From the NCBI GenBank assembly GCA_050947015.1, contig JBMNVT010000009.1:1-64000 (forward strand): 64,000 nucleotides of DNA. The letters are read 5' to 3'. This document shows positions 42,781 to 50,816 of this stretch, one piece after another. Source of the stretch: CAKXIK01 sp050947015 (lineage in GTDB: Bacteria > Bacillota > Clostridia > Oscillospirales > Acutalibacteraceae). Position numbers and translations under genes: made by a program. The number at the start of each line of letters is the position of its first letter. The stretch's first letter is position 1. The notes beneath the pieces were generated by a model. It was not told the DNA's origin. It did no database searches and worked only from the letters and a program-made list of their open reading frames with translations.

Positions 42781-43656
42781 TCAGCGGATAATCACCGTAT
42801 TTTTTTCAAACATTGCGGTTGGACGGTAGGACTCCTTGGCTTTGCGCAGACCTTCCAGCCCCATGTCCTCTTCGCGGTTAATCAGCGAATACCCTGATAA
42901 TCGCCTTGAAGCAAATTCCTGATTAATAGCGGCATAGGCTCCGTTAAAGCTGGTGAGCGCCTTTTCAAAATGCAGATCGTACGTCTGCTCGCTAATCTGC
43001 TCCCCTGCCGTAAACGCGATTACCCTGCCTTCCACACGCAGCAGACCGCCGGAAAATTCCAACGCCTTCCATGCGTCAAAGGCTCGCCGCATCGCTTTCA
43101 TTTCATCTTCAAAATCTGCCGGGTTTTCGTTGGCGCTTTGCCATTCTTCAGCCATCTCAAGGCATTCCGCAGCGTTTTCAGCGGTGATATCCTCGTAGGT
43201 ATATTCAAAGGAACGGCGAAATTTTGCGATGTGATTGCGCTTGCCGTGATACGCCTTACCCGGAAGATCAATCAGATTATTCGCCAGATAAAGGTAATCC
43301 CAGTTCGCGCGGTCCGGTTGTACCGTCATCCGCCCGGCAAAGCGCTCCTGCAAAATCGGCAGCGCCGGCTGAGGAACTGCAAACAGATTCAGCGCTTCAC
43401 CGTGACCCATGGCGCGCTCCTGTTCGAGCAGTTCTTCTAAAACTTCTTTTAAATTGCCTTCCCCAGCCGGAAAAAGGTAAAAGCCGTTGCTCCTGCCAAG
43501 AAAAAAACCGCCGTAATTTGCAATTTGCGCCTCATACTTTTCCTGCCAGACATAGTGCGTTCCAAACGCGTATTCGCTGCCCGACCAGCCGGAAGCCCGC
43601 AGGAGCGGCGTTGCCCATGCTTTATCTTCCACAACAGGCGCATGAAATTCGATCAA
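42781..43656 (-). CDS. DUF2156 protein (phosphatidylglycerol lysyltransferase C-terminal-like, GNAT fold)
   Basis: 291 aa. Seen: DYLYLANNLIDLPGKAYHGKRN followed by FRRSF at about 125-150, which is the DUF2156 core, and NREEDMGLEGLRKAKESY at the C-terminus. The same domain forms the catalytic part of MprF, but here no membrane helices exist, so it is a soluble protein that may transfer an aminoacyl group from aminoacyl-tRNA. Start is TTG at 43656 with a strong AAAGGAGG 7 nt upstream. Tandem with a GNAT gene, it forms a two-acyltransferase pair inside the thyX operon. Confidence 0.88.
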   Translation of the reverse strand: MIEFHAPVVEDKAWATPLLRASGWSGSEYAFGTHYVWQEKYEAQIANYGGFFLGRSNGFYLFPAGEGNLKEVLEELLEQERAMGHGEALNLFAVPQPALPILQERFAGRMTVQPDRANWDYLYLANNLIDLPGKAYHGKRNHIAKFRRSFEYTYEDITAENAAECLEMAEEWQSANENPADFEDEMKAMRRAFDAWKALEFSGGLLRVEGRVIAFTAGEQISEQTYDLHFEKALTSFNGAYAAINQEFASRRLSGYSLINREEDMGLEGLRKAKESYRPTAMFEKNTVIIR

Positions 43657-43669
43657 AACAGATCCTCCT

Positions 43670-44323
43670 TTAAATCAGGCGGCGCAATTCCTGTGCGATG
43701 GCCTCCACCGGCCTTGGCTCTCCGTTTTCTGCACAAGTTACGCGGCGCCACCCCCACGCTTCGGCCGCAAAGCACGCAGCCTCGCGGCATTGCAGCAAAA
43801 AAGCAAGGTTTGCTTCGTGAATGTCTTTTTTGCTTTCGTTACCGGCATACCGCTTCAGCAACAGCTTTTGCGACGCCTCGGGCGGCATGTCCAGATAAAT
43901 AACATGGTCAGGCCGGGGCAAACCAAGCTTATCGTATTCATAATCGCTCAACCAGCGGAGGAACGGCGTCCATTCCTCTTTCGGCAGCTTAACCATCTGA
44001 TAAATTGCGTTGGAAGTAACATACCGGTCCGCCAGAATGACCGCGCCTGTTTCGTAATCGCGCTGCCAGAAGCGCTTATAACTCGCATAACGATCTACAG
44101 CGTAAAATGAAGACGCCGCATATGCGTTTACATTCTGCGGGTCGGAACCGAAATCGCCGTTCAGGTACATTTTGACCAGTTCAGAAGACGGTTCTCTGTA
44201 ATCCGGAAACGAAACGCGGCGCACGGTCTGCGTCTGCTCGCGCAGGAACCGTTCCAGCAGCGCGGTCTGAGTTGCCTTTCCGCTGCCGTCCAGCCCTTCC
44301 ACAACAATCAATCTGCCTTTCAT
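43670..44323 (-). CDS. tmk: Thymidylate kinase
   Basis: Phosphorylates dTMP to dTDP. 217 aa. Seen: P-loop GLDGSGKATQ at 10-19 (Ala where Thr is common), DRY motif ADRYVTSNAIYQ at about 97-108, and a LID-like basic segment KRYAGNESKKD near 156. The ATG overlaps the thyX stop as ATGA, so dTMP synthesis and its phosphorylation are translationally coupled. Confidence 0.95.
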   Translation of the reverse strand: MKGRLIVVEGLDGSGKATQTALLERFLREQTQTVRRVSFPDYREPSSELVKMYLNGDFGSDPQNVNAYAASSFYAVDRYASYKRFWQRDYETGAVILADRYVTSNAIYQMVKLPKEEWTPFLRWLSDYEYDKLGLPRPDHVIYLDMPPEASQKLLLKRYAGNESKKDIHEANLAFLLQCREAACFAAEAWGWRRVTCAENGEPRPVEAIAQELRRLI

Positions 44324-45108
44324 TCGGCAACCAAACCCTTCTTCACATCTTCTTTGAGCTGCGCATAAAACCGACGCATTTCTGCCGCTTTTCCGCAGCT
44401 CATTTTTCCTTCCGGACAGGCTCCGTTCAGACAGCCAGGCCCTGCCTTTTTAAAAAGATCGGGCGCAACGGCAAGAACCTCACACAGCATTTTGTTAGCA
44501 AGATCACGGATCTCCCACTGCGCACGGTTGCAGCAGCGATGTGCAAAAAAACTGCGCAACTCGCGGGCATTCATGGTGCAGATCATTTTGGTGGTGCAGG
44601 CATTCGGCAGCACAAAACGAGCGTCCTCAATTGCTTTCTTTTCGGCAGCACGCTCGTTTATCGTTTCTCCCAAAGCTGCCTGCTGTTCCAGATGGCGCGC
44701 TTTGAGCAGCGCAGTCAGACGTTCGTAATGCGCCTGGTCTTCTTCCATGGCGGCAAGAAATTCCGCTTTCGCTTCGGGTATGGCTTCAATTTCCGGCGGG
44801 ACAACATATTCGAAACAGTTTTCCCGAACATATCGCTGGCTCTGCACACTGAATGACGCGATGCGGTGGCGCGTGATCTGCGCCAGCAGCGAGCGGGATA
44901 CATTTTCAATTCCAAAGGTGAACGATGCGTGCTCCACGGGGCTGTCGTGCCCGAGATCAGACAGCATATCCAAAAAAGACGCTGTTTTTTCCTCAGTCAG
45001 TCCGTCCATCACCGTTTCTATTTTTGCGGGCGAATAACAAAGCTTCGCCGCGGCCGCCACCATTTTTTCAGGCTGCGGGGTATACGCAAGCAGTGTGACC
45101 TGAATCAT
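44320..45108 (-). CDS. thyX: FAD-dependent thymidylate synthase ThyX
   Basis: Makes dTMP from dUMP using methylene-THF and reduced FAD. 262 aa. Seen: the ThyX motif RHR ... SQRY at 80-93, HASFTFGIENVSR at 60-72, and a C-terminal Cys-rich stretch GCLNGACPEGKMSCGK that might bind a metal. Presence of ThyX usually means ThyA is absent. First gene of a long minus-strand run with its own promoter; ATG has AAAGGAG upstream. Confidence 0.97.
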   Translation of the reverse strand: MIQVTLLAYTPQPEKMVAAAAKLCYSPAKIETVMDGLTEEKTASFLDMLSDLGHDSPVEHASFTFGIENVSRSLLAQITRHRIASFSVQSQRYVRENCFEYVVPPEIEAIPEAKAEFLAAMEEDQAHYERLTALLKARHLEQQAALGETINERAAEKKAIEDARFVLPNACTTKMICTMNARELRSFFAHRCCNRAQWEIRDLANKMLCEVLAVAPDLFKKAGPGCLNGACPEGKMSCGKAAEMRRFYAQLKEDVKKGLVAE

Positions 45109-45159
45109 GCCGCAGTCTCCTTTCCTGAGCTAAAAATCGTTTTCTCTGCTGATTTCATT

Positions 45160-45188
45160 ATTATACCAAACTGTGCCCGTCTGTTCAA
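45160..45188 (-). promoter_or_regulatory. Promoter of the thyX operon
   Basis: -35 TTGAAC (45183-45188), 17-bp spacer, extended -10 TGGTATAAT with TATAAT at 45160-45165. An inverted repeat TTCAAGG-N7-CCTTGAA (45184-45204) overlaps the -35. Confidence 0.85.
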
Positions 45189-45359
45189 GGCTTTCCTCCT
45201 TGAATCGGCCTATGTGACAAATTGGTTATGTTCCACAGAATAAATTCCTAAATCTTTTTCCTCCGCTTCACCTTTTTACGGAAAGAATCACGAACAAATC
45301 ACCTTCGCCGTAAGACTGTTTTTATTCAGTATGAACCAAAAACAAATGCTTCAATCGGT

Positions 45360-45395
45360 AAAAAAAACCGGTTTGCAGAAAATCCGCAAACCAGG
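45360..45395 (-). terminator. Terminator after yebC
   Basis: GGTTTGC / GCAAACC stem with flanking CCTGG/CCGG pairs on the minus strand, followed by eight T; 10 bp after the stop. Confidence 0.88.
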
Positions 45396-45405
45396 CCTTT
45401 TTGAG

Positions 45406-46155
45406 TCAGTCCTCTTCGTCCTCATCTTCCGGCATATCCCAGTTGTGATAGACTTCCTGAACATCGTCATTGTCTTCAAGCATTTCCAGCAAATGATTCA
45501 TCTTTTCAATGGAATCCTCATCGGTAAGCGTTACATAAGTGCTGGGCTCTTCCACAACATCAGCGGAAACAAAGCTATACCCTTTTGCACTCAGATCATC
45601 GCGAACCGCGCCGAGGTCCTCCGCTTCGGTGCTGATTTCAAACACATCTTCACCCGCATTGAAGTCGGAGGCGCCCGCCTCCAGAGCATCTTCCATCAGG
45701 CGATCCTCGTCCACTCCTTCTTTTTCGATAATAATCAGACCTTTTTTCTGAAAGAGAAACGACACGCAGCCGTTCATGCCCAGATTACCGCCAAATTTAT
45801 CGAAATAGTGACGAAGATCCCCCGCAGTGCGGTTGCGGTTGTCCGTCAGGGTTTCAACAATTACCGCGATACCGTTGGGGCCGTAGCCTTCGTATGTGAT
45901 GGACTCGTAACGATCGGCGTTCCCGTCGCCTGCCGCACGCTTAATGATGCGCTCAATGTTGTCGTTCGGCACATTATTGGCCTTGGCCTTGGCGATGCAA
46001 TCCTTCAGTTTGGAATTTGCATTCGGATCCGCGCTGCCGCCTTCACGAACAGCAACCGCAAGCTCACGACCGATTTTGGTGAAGATTTTTGCCCTTTGCG
46101 CGTCGGTTTTTTCCTTTTTCCTCTTAATATTGTTCCATTTCGAATGTCCCGACAT
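45406..46155 (-). CDS. yebC: YebC/PmpR family protein
   Basis: 249 aa, conserved across bacteria. Seen: N-terminal MSGHSKWNNIKRKKEKTDA, GREL and ANSKLKDCIAKAKANNVPND, GYGPNGIAVIVE, and an acidic C-terminus. Older annotation calls it a transcription regulator; more recent work links the family to relief of ribosome stalling. ATG 46155 follows AAAGGA by 12 nt; the 19 codons upstream contain the promoter-distal leader and are rejected. Monocistronic, with promoter and terminator in place. Confidence 0.96.
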   Translation of the reverse strand: MSGHSKWNNIKRKKEKTDAQRAKIFTKIGRELAVAVREGGSADPNANSKLKDCIAKAKANNVPNDNIERIIKRAAGDGNADRYESITYEGYGPNGIAVIVETLTDNRNRTAGDLRHYFDKFGGNLGMNGCVSFLFQKKGLIIIEKEGVDEDRLMEDALEAGASDFNAGEDVFEISTEAEDLGAVRDDLSAKGYSFVSADVVEEPSTYVTLTDEDSIEKMNHLLEMLEDNDDVQEVYHNWDMPEDEDEED

Positions 46156-46221
46156 GGTGATGACCATTCCTTTCGTCTTGCTGGAGGTCAGATTTCTCTC
46201 CAGAAAAATCAATTACAGATT

Positions 46222-46250
46222 ATTTTAGCATATTCTCTGATAAGTTGCAA
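46222..46250 (-). promoter_or_regulatory. Promoter of yebC
   Basis: -35 TTGCAA (46245-46250), 17-bp spacer, extended -10 TGCTAAAAT with TAAAAT at 46222-46227. Confidence 0.75.
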
Positions 46251-46506
46251 CCCGGAAACCCGCCGTTTTGCGGCTTTTCGTTCGTGATTTCTCACACAAA
46301 ATCCAAGTATTTACGGTACAATAATTTCATCGGTCAAGTTTAGCCGTATGGCTAATGCGCACTCTGTTTTACGCCAGTGATTATCTGCTTTTGTTCAAAT
46401 CCTATATAGAAACTATTGTTTCTTGTTCGTCAAATCATTAACAATCTCAACTTGTTTCATAAAGACTTTGAACTGATTTTTAAATATCACTTGGATCATT
46501 GAGCCA
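46251..46506. other. AT-rich region with no gene
   Basis: 256 bp between the yebC promoter and the glycoside hydrolase remnant. Only tiny frames occur. Its base composition is clearly lower in GC than the flanking genes, like the pseudogene next to it. Confidence 0.6.
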
Positions 46507-47575
46507 TTATAACTTAATTAAATTTTCACCTTTATTAACGCTGTATGCTTTACCATGAATCTTAAGGGTAAAATCCGCATTGGAACGGCACAAACACTCA
46601 TTACCTTCTGAGACAATATCAGTAATCACATTGCCAAAATGCAAATTTTTTATTCCGATTCCGCCCCTTACATCTTTAGATTTTTCCCATTCAACAGTAT
46701 TTTCAAAGGCATTGACCGTATGAAAACCCAACATAAATTCAATACAAATTGATATTGGCCCCAGCGCAGACCATCCGCAAAAATCGGGCCGCACAATTTG
46801 ATCACCTGATTAACGAAGCGTACGCGGTAGGCAGCTAAAGAGAACCGCGCCAATATTGTCCATCTTCCAAAAAATCATTGTCACTTCTGGAAAGCGAAAG
46901 GAGTGGCACCCTTCCCCCAAGAGTTTAATGATTTCCTTTTTTCAGAAAATCTTTCATACCAGTGTTTTGCGAGCGCTTTGTCACCCATTATCTCAAACAG
47001 CTTTGAAATCATTCCAGCTGAAAGTGCCTGCTGGCAGATAGCGTCAACCCACAACATATCGGAATTATTCGGTCTTTCCTCTATTGCATGCGGCGTTGTC
47101 TTTCCGCGTGGAGTATTATCCATACCCGAGCGTCCGCCTTCCCAATGATAGCCGTTTTTCGGCGATCCAACAGGTGGGTGCATTTACAGAAGGCAGTTTT
47201 GACGTTTTTTTAAATTTTCAAGCCATTCATCGTGTTTTTGTAAAACACGATTTTGATATAAACAAACCGATATTTTGGTGTTTCACTGCTAATTTTTCAA
47301 AAACATTGTTTATTGAGTACATCCGCTTAAGATACTGTCCGCTTGGATCCAAATCGCTCATGTGATCCGGGCACGCAATTTGATGCAGAACGATAGGTAC
47401 TGAAGTACCAATGGCATTCTGAAAATTATCAAACATTTTCGTGTAAATGGTTTCAAGAGAATTCTCAAACGCGCTATTTTCGGCAGTAACATCATTTTCT
47501 CCGCCGCGCCAATCTCAGTTAAGGTGTAAACTGATCGGCATATATCGCCCATATCGTATCTTAAACACATATCTT
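46507..47575 (-). pseudogene. Decayed glycoside hydrolase (MGH1/trehalase-like, GH37/GH63 group)
   Basis: Fragments of one protein can be followed through changing frames on the minus strand: RYDMGDICRSVYTLTEIGAAE (47575-47505), then after a one-base shift MFDNFQNAIGTSVP (47436), then KHDEWLENLKK and, after an in-frame TAA, SGMDNTPRG (near 47120), then LSRSDNDFLEDGQYWRGSL followed by TAG where Trp is expected and LPTAYASLI (near 46830), then CGWSALGPISI (near 46775) and GIKNLHFGN to the normal-looking end ENLIKL. At least three frameshifts, two stops and a missing N-terminus make it non-functional. AT-rich compared with its neighbours, suggesting acquisition and decay. Confidence 0.85.
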
Positions 47576-50075
47576 TTACAACAATGCGCAGTCTTTCAAA
47601 ACAGATTCCGAAAAAGCGGCTTTTCCCTTTTGCTTTCTCATTTGTCCATATGGCGTTTCCGTATTTTTTCTCCCATTGCACCTGTGCGCGTCGGCAGCGC
47701 TCCGCCAGCCAGTCCAACGCCTTTGTGAAATATTCGATGACCGGAATAGCCAGCAACGCAAACACCATAAAAACCAGCCAGCTGCCCAATGAAAGCGTTG
47801 CAAGCTGCAAAAAATCTCCAATCAGCACGACGGAAATCAAAAAAGCGGCAATCAACCCACCGTACAACAGCCCACGGAGCCGATTGAACGGGCGGCAAAC
47901 ACGAAGCAGCATCAAAAAACCTACCATGGCCATCAAGTACACGCAAACGGTCGAAATTTCCGCCATAGGAATTGAAAAGGCAAACGCAAACGCTTCCAAT
48001 CCCAATACAACAAAAACATCGGTCAGTCCAGCCGGCACCGCACGGTAAAGCACGTTGCGCAAGAACTTGCCGCGCACCAAACTCTTGTTTGGCTCCAAGG
48101 CAAGAAAAAACGATGGCACGCCGATGGTGATCGCGCTGATAAGGGACATCTGCACCGGTTGAACGGGGTAACGAAACGCAACGAAAACGGACACCAGCGC
48201 AAGCAAAAAGGAGAAGATATTTTTCACGAGAAAAAGCGATGCGCTTCGCTCAATATTGTTAATGACCCTGCGGCCTTCCGCCACCACCGACGGCATCGCG
48301 GAAAAGTCGGAGTCCAACAGAACGATCTGGGACACCTGACATGCCACTTCGCTTCCCGAAGCCATTGCAACGCTGCAATCCGCCGCTTTCAGCGCCAGAA
48401 CATCATTGACGCCATCTCCTGTCATGGCCACGGTTTTACCTGCAGCTTTCAGCGCATACACCAGTTTTCTTTTCTGCTCCGGCGTAACGCGGCCAAAAAC
48501 CGTATACTGCTCCACGCCCTCCCGGAGTTTTTCCGGCGTATTGAGCAGAGAAGCATCGACATATTGCTCCGCGTTTGGGATTCCCGCTTCCCGGGCTGCC
48601 TGCGATGCGGTAACCGGGCTATCGCCCGAAATTACCTTGATGGCGACATTCTGCTGCGCAAAGTAGGCAAATGTTTTTTGTGCCTGCGGGCGCACCCGGT
48701 TGGAAAGCGCCACCAGCCCCAACGGTACTGCCTCCCCGCAAACATCTCCGTTTTCCGCAAAATCATCACATTTTGCAAGCAGCAGAACCCGGCAGCCTTT
48801 TTCCGAAAAGGCGCGGACGGCAGGTTCCACCTTTGCAAAGCGATCCTTTAAAATAAATTCCGGCGCTCCGAATACATAACACTCTTTCGCTGAAAATGCG
48901 GCAGCACTGTATTTGATAGCAGAGGAAAACGGCAAAATCTTTACGGCAGCGCGTGCCTGTCCGGCCGCAAAACGGGCGCGAACCGCTTCCATCGTATGGT
49001 TGTCACCGGACATGGCTGCTGTAAAATCGGACAACACCGCCGACATCCGTTCCTCATCCCACTCCGGATTCAGCACGGTGACATCGGTAACCTCCATTTC
49101 ATTTTCAGTAATCGTTCCGGTCTTGTCCACACAGAGTACATCGACGCGCGCCAGGGTTTCGATACAACCCAGTTCATGCACCAGCGTCCGCTTTTTTGCC
49201 AGACGCATTACGCTGACTGCCAGCGCCACACTGGTCAGAAGATACAGTCCCTCCGGAATCATGCCGATTAACGCGGCGGAGGTGCTGACTATCGCGTCCT
49301 TCCAGGAATGTTGCAGGACAAAACGCTCGTTATTGATCATGAAAAAGCCGATCGGAAGGATCAGGATGCCGATCACCTGCACCAGACGTGTCAGGGACTT
49401 CATCATCGCACCCTGTACCCGTTTGCGGGACTTTTTCGATTCCAGCGTCAGGCGCGAGACGAACGAATCGGCTCCCACCTTTTCCAGCTGTGCGCGGCAT
49501 TCTCCGGAAACGACAAAGCTGCCCGAAAGCAGCGCGTCGCCGCTCCGTTTGGTGATCTCCACCGATTCCCCGGTAATCAGCGCTTCGTTCACCTGAATCT
49601 CTCCGCTGCGAACAATCGCATCGGCACAAATTTGATTCCCTGCAGAAAACACCGTAATATCGTCCAGAACCAGCTCCTCCGTTGGCAGAGAAATTCTTTT
49701 CCCGTCTCTTACCGCGGTCGCCCGCGGCGTATTTAGCAGATTAAGCTGATCCAGAACCTTTTTGGATTTGATTTCCTGAATAATTCCAATCGCCGTGTTG
49801 GCAACAATCACCGCAAGAAAGGTCATATGCACCCATGCGCCCACAAACGCAAGCGCGCACGCAATGATAAAAAAGATCAGATTAAAATAGGTACATACGT
49901 TGCCGGCAACAATTTGGGCAACTGTGCGCGTCGGAGGCTCCACCGGCGTGTTCCGATACCCCTGCTGCGCTCGAAGGGCTGCCTGTTCTGCCGAAAGGCC
50001 CTGCTGCGGATCGGGCGCAAAACGTTCCACCTGCGGTCTGACGGGCTGTTCAGATTCTTTCTGCCTGATTTTCAT
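47358..50075 (-). CDS. P-type cation ATPase (CtpE-like), C-terminus altered by fusion
   Basis: 905 aa. Seen: TGES at 168-171, the GMIPEGL helix motif at 271-277, phosphorylation site DKTGT at 317-321, MTGDGVND near 560, and about ten membrane helices. The PEGL form and short N-terminus resemble CtpE-like ATPases, one of which is linked to calcium; the ion is not certain. The family body ends at about residue 805. The last 100 residues (47358-47655) are read from the remnant of the glycoside hydrolase, so the native stop has been lost. GGAGAAA precedes the ATG. Probably co-transcribed with the membrane protein upstream. Confidence 0.9.
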   Translation of the reverse strand: MKIRQKESEQPVRPQVERFAPDPQQGLSAEQAALRAQQGYRNTPVEPPTRTVAQIVAGNVCTYFNLIFFIIACALAFVGAWVHMTFLAVIVANTAIGIIQEIKSKKVLDQLNLLNTPRATAVRDGKRISLPTEELVLDDITVFSAGNQICADAIVRSGEIQVNEALITGESVEITKRSGDALLSGSFVVSGECRAQLEKVGADSFVSRLTLESKKSRKRVQGAMMKSLTRLVQVIGILILPIGFFMINNERFVLQHSWKDAIVSTSAALIGMIPEGLYLLTSVALAVSVMRLAKKRTLVHELGCIETLARVDVLCVDKTGTITENEMEVTDVTVLNPEWDEERMSAVLSDFTAAMSGDNHTMEAVRARFAAGQARAAVKILPFSSAIKYSAAAFSAKECYVFGAPEFILKDRFAKVEPAVRAFSEKGCRVLLLAKCDDFAENGDVCGEAVPLGLVALSNRVRPQAQKTFAYFAQQNVAIKVISGDSPVTASQAAREAGIPNAEQYVDASLLNTPEKLREGVEQYTVFGRVTPEQKRKLVYALKAAGKTVAMTGDGVNDVLALKAADCSVAMASGSEVACQVSQIVLLDSDFSAMPSVVAEGRRVINNIERSASLFLVKNIFSFLLALVSVFVAFRYPVQPVQMSLISAITIGVPSFFLALEPNKSLVRGKFLRNVLYRAVPAGLTDVFVVLGLEAFAFAFSIPMAEISTVCVYLMAMVGFLMLLRVCRPFNRLRGLLYGGLIAAFLISVVLIGDFLQLATLSLGSWLVFMVFALLAIPVIEYFTKALDWLAERCRRAQVQWEKKYGNAIWTNEKAKGKSRFFGICFERLRIVVKDMCLRYDMGDICRSVYTLTEIGAAEKMMLLPKIARLRILLKPFTRKCLIIFRMPLVLQYLSFCIKLRARIT

Positions 50076-50126
50076 AAATTGATTTCTCCGATAAAAGAAA
50101 TTGATAAGCTACGGCGGTATTCCGGC

Positions 50127-50594
50127 TTACCCGACAGTGGACAAAACCGCCTCTGCAGCTGACGACACAGCAGAGGCTGCGGACGAAGACATTGACGAAG
50201 ATGCCGACGACGCATCCGACGATGCATCGGTAAACAGTTGCAGGAATGCAGCAGGATCTGCCGTGTAACTGCCGAACTTCAGAGTCATCCAAAGTGAAAC
50301 GGCCAGACCGATCAGTCCGAAAGCAAAACCGAGATAGGTAACGCTCTGCCGGTTTCCTTTTAAAAAGGCAATTGCCGAACAGACGACGCCCAAACAGGCC
50401 AGCGGCGGAAAAATTCCGAAGGAAAACAGGTGCGCCAGCGAAAAAACAAAACCGGATACGGCGATGCCGCGAGCCGGGAATTGAAATGGATATCGATTAA
50501 CATCGTCCTTCGGCAAGTAAGAAAGGCGAAGCTTTTCCGCCCTGAGTGTTTCCCGGGAAATACCGTTTGTTTTTTGTTCCTGCGAATCGTTCAT
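50127..50594 (-). CDS. Small membrane protein of unknown function (DUF4190-like)
   Basis: 155 aa from ATG 50594, with GAAAGGA 9 nt upstream; a longer frame is not supported. Seen: acidic/basic N-terminus (1-45), then hydrophobic segments at about 46-80 and 87-110 and a low-complexity Ser/Ala/Asp tail. The two closely spaced helices resemble the DUF4190 type, but no clear signature is present. It lies 51 bp before the P-type ATPase gene and shares its promoter; an accessory role is a guess. Confidence 0.6.
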   Translation of the reverse strand: MNDSQEQKTNGISRETLRAEKLRLSYLPKDDVNRYPFQFPARGIAVSGFVFSLAHLFSFGIFPPLACLGVVCSAIAFLKGNRQSVTYLGFAFGLIGLAVSLWMTLKFGSYTADPAAFLQLFTDASSDASSASSSMSSSAASAVSSAAEAVLSTVG

Positions 50595-50668
50595 GGGGCA
50601 GCATCCTTTCAGTTGACATCTCCCACCTCCCCGCTTTGCGCACACCGCAAAACAGAAAGGTTTTATTT

Positions 50669-50697
50669 ATCATACCAGTTTGCGCTGGAAAATTCAA
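50669..50697 (-). promoter_or_regulatory. Promoter of the membrane protein / P-ATPase pair
   Basis: -35 TTGAAT (50692-50697), 17-bp spacer, extended -10 TGGTATGAT with TATGAT at 50669-50674. Confidence 0.8.
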
Positions 50698-50740
50698 GAG
50701 TTTACAGGGACCCGGCAGACGGCCTGTTCCTGTTCCAACC

Positions 50741-50769
50741 TTGCAAGCATCACCGCAATCGGTTATAAT
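50741..50769 (+). promoter_or_regulatory. Promoter of the ABC exporter
   Basis: -35 TTGCAA (50741-50746), 17-bp spacer, -10 TATAAT (50764-50769), 48 bp before the ATG and back to back with the P-ATPase promoter. Confidence 0.85.
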
Positions 50770-50816
50770 ACATAACATCAGCGTATTTTCAGAATACATC
50801 GGCGGGAGGAGCTTTT

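Noticed and set aside
46400..46500. Tiny frame encoding about 28 residues after the hydrolase remnant
   Set aside because: No ribosome binding site, AT-rich random-looking sequence, no conserved features.
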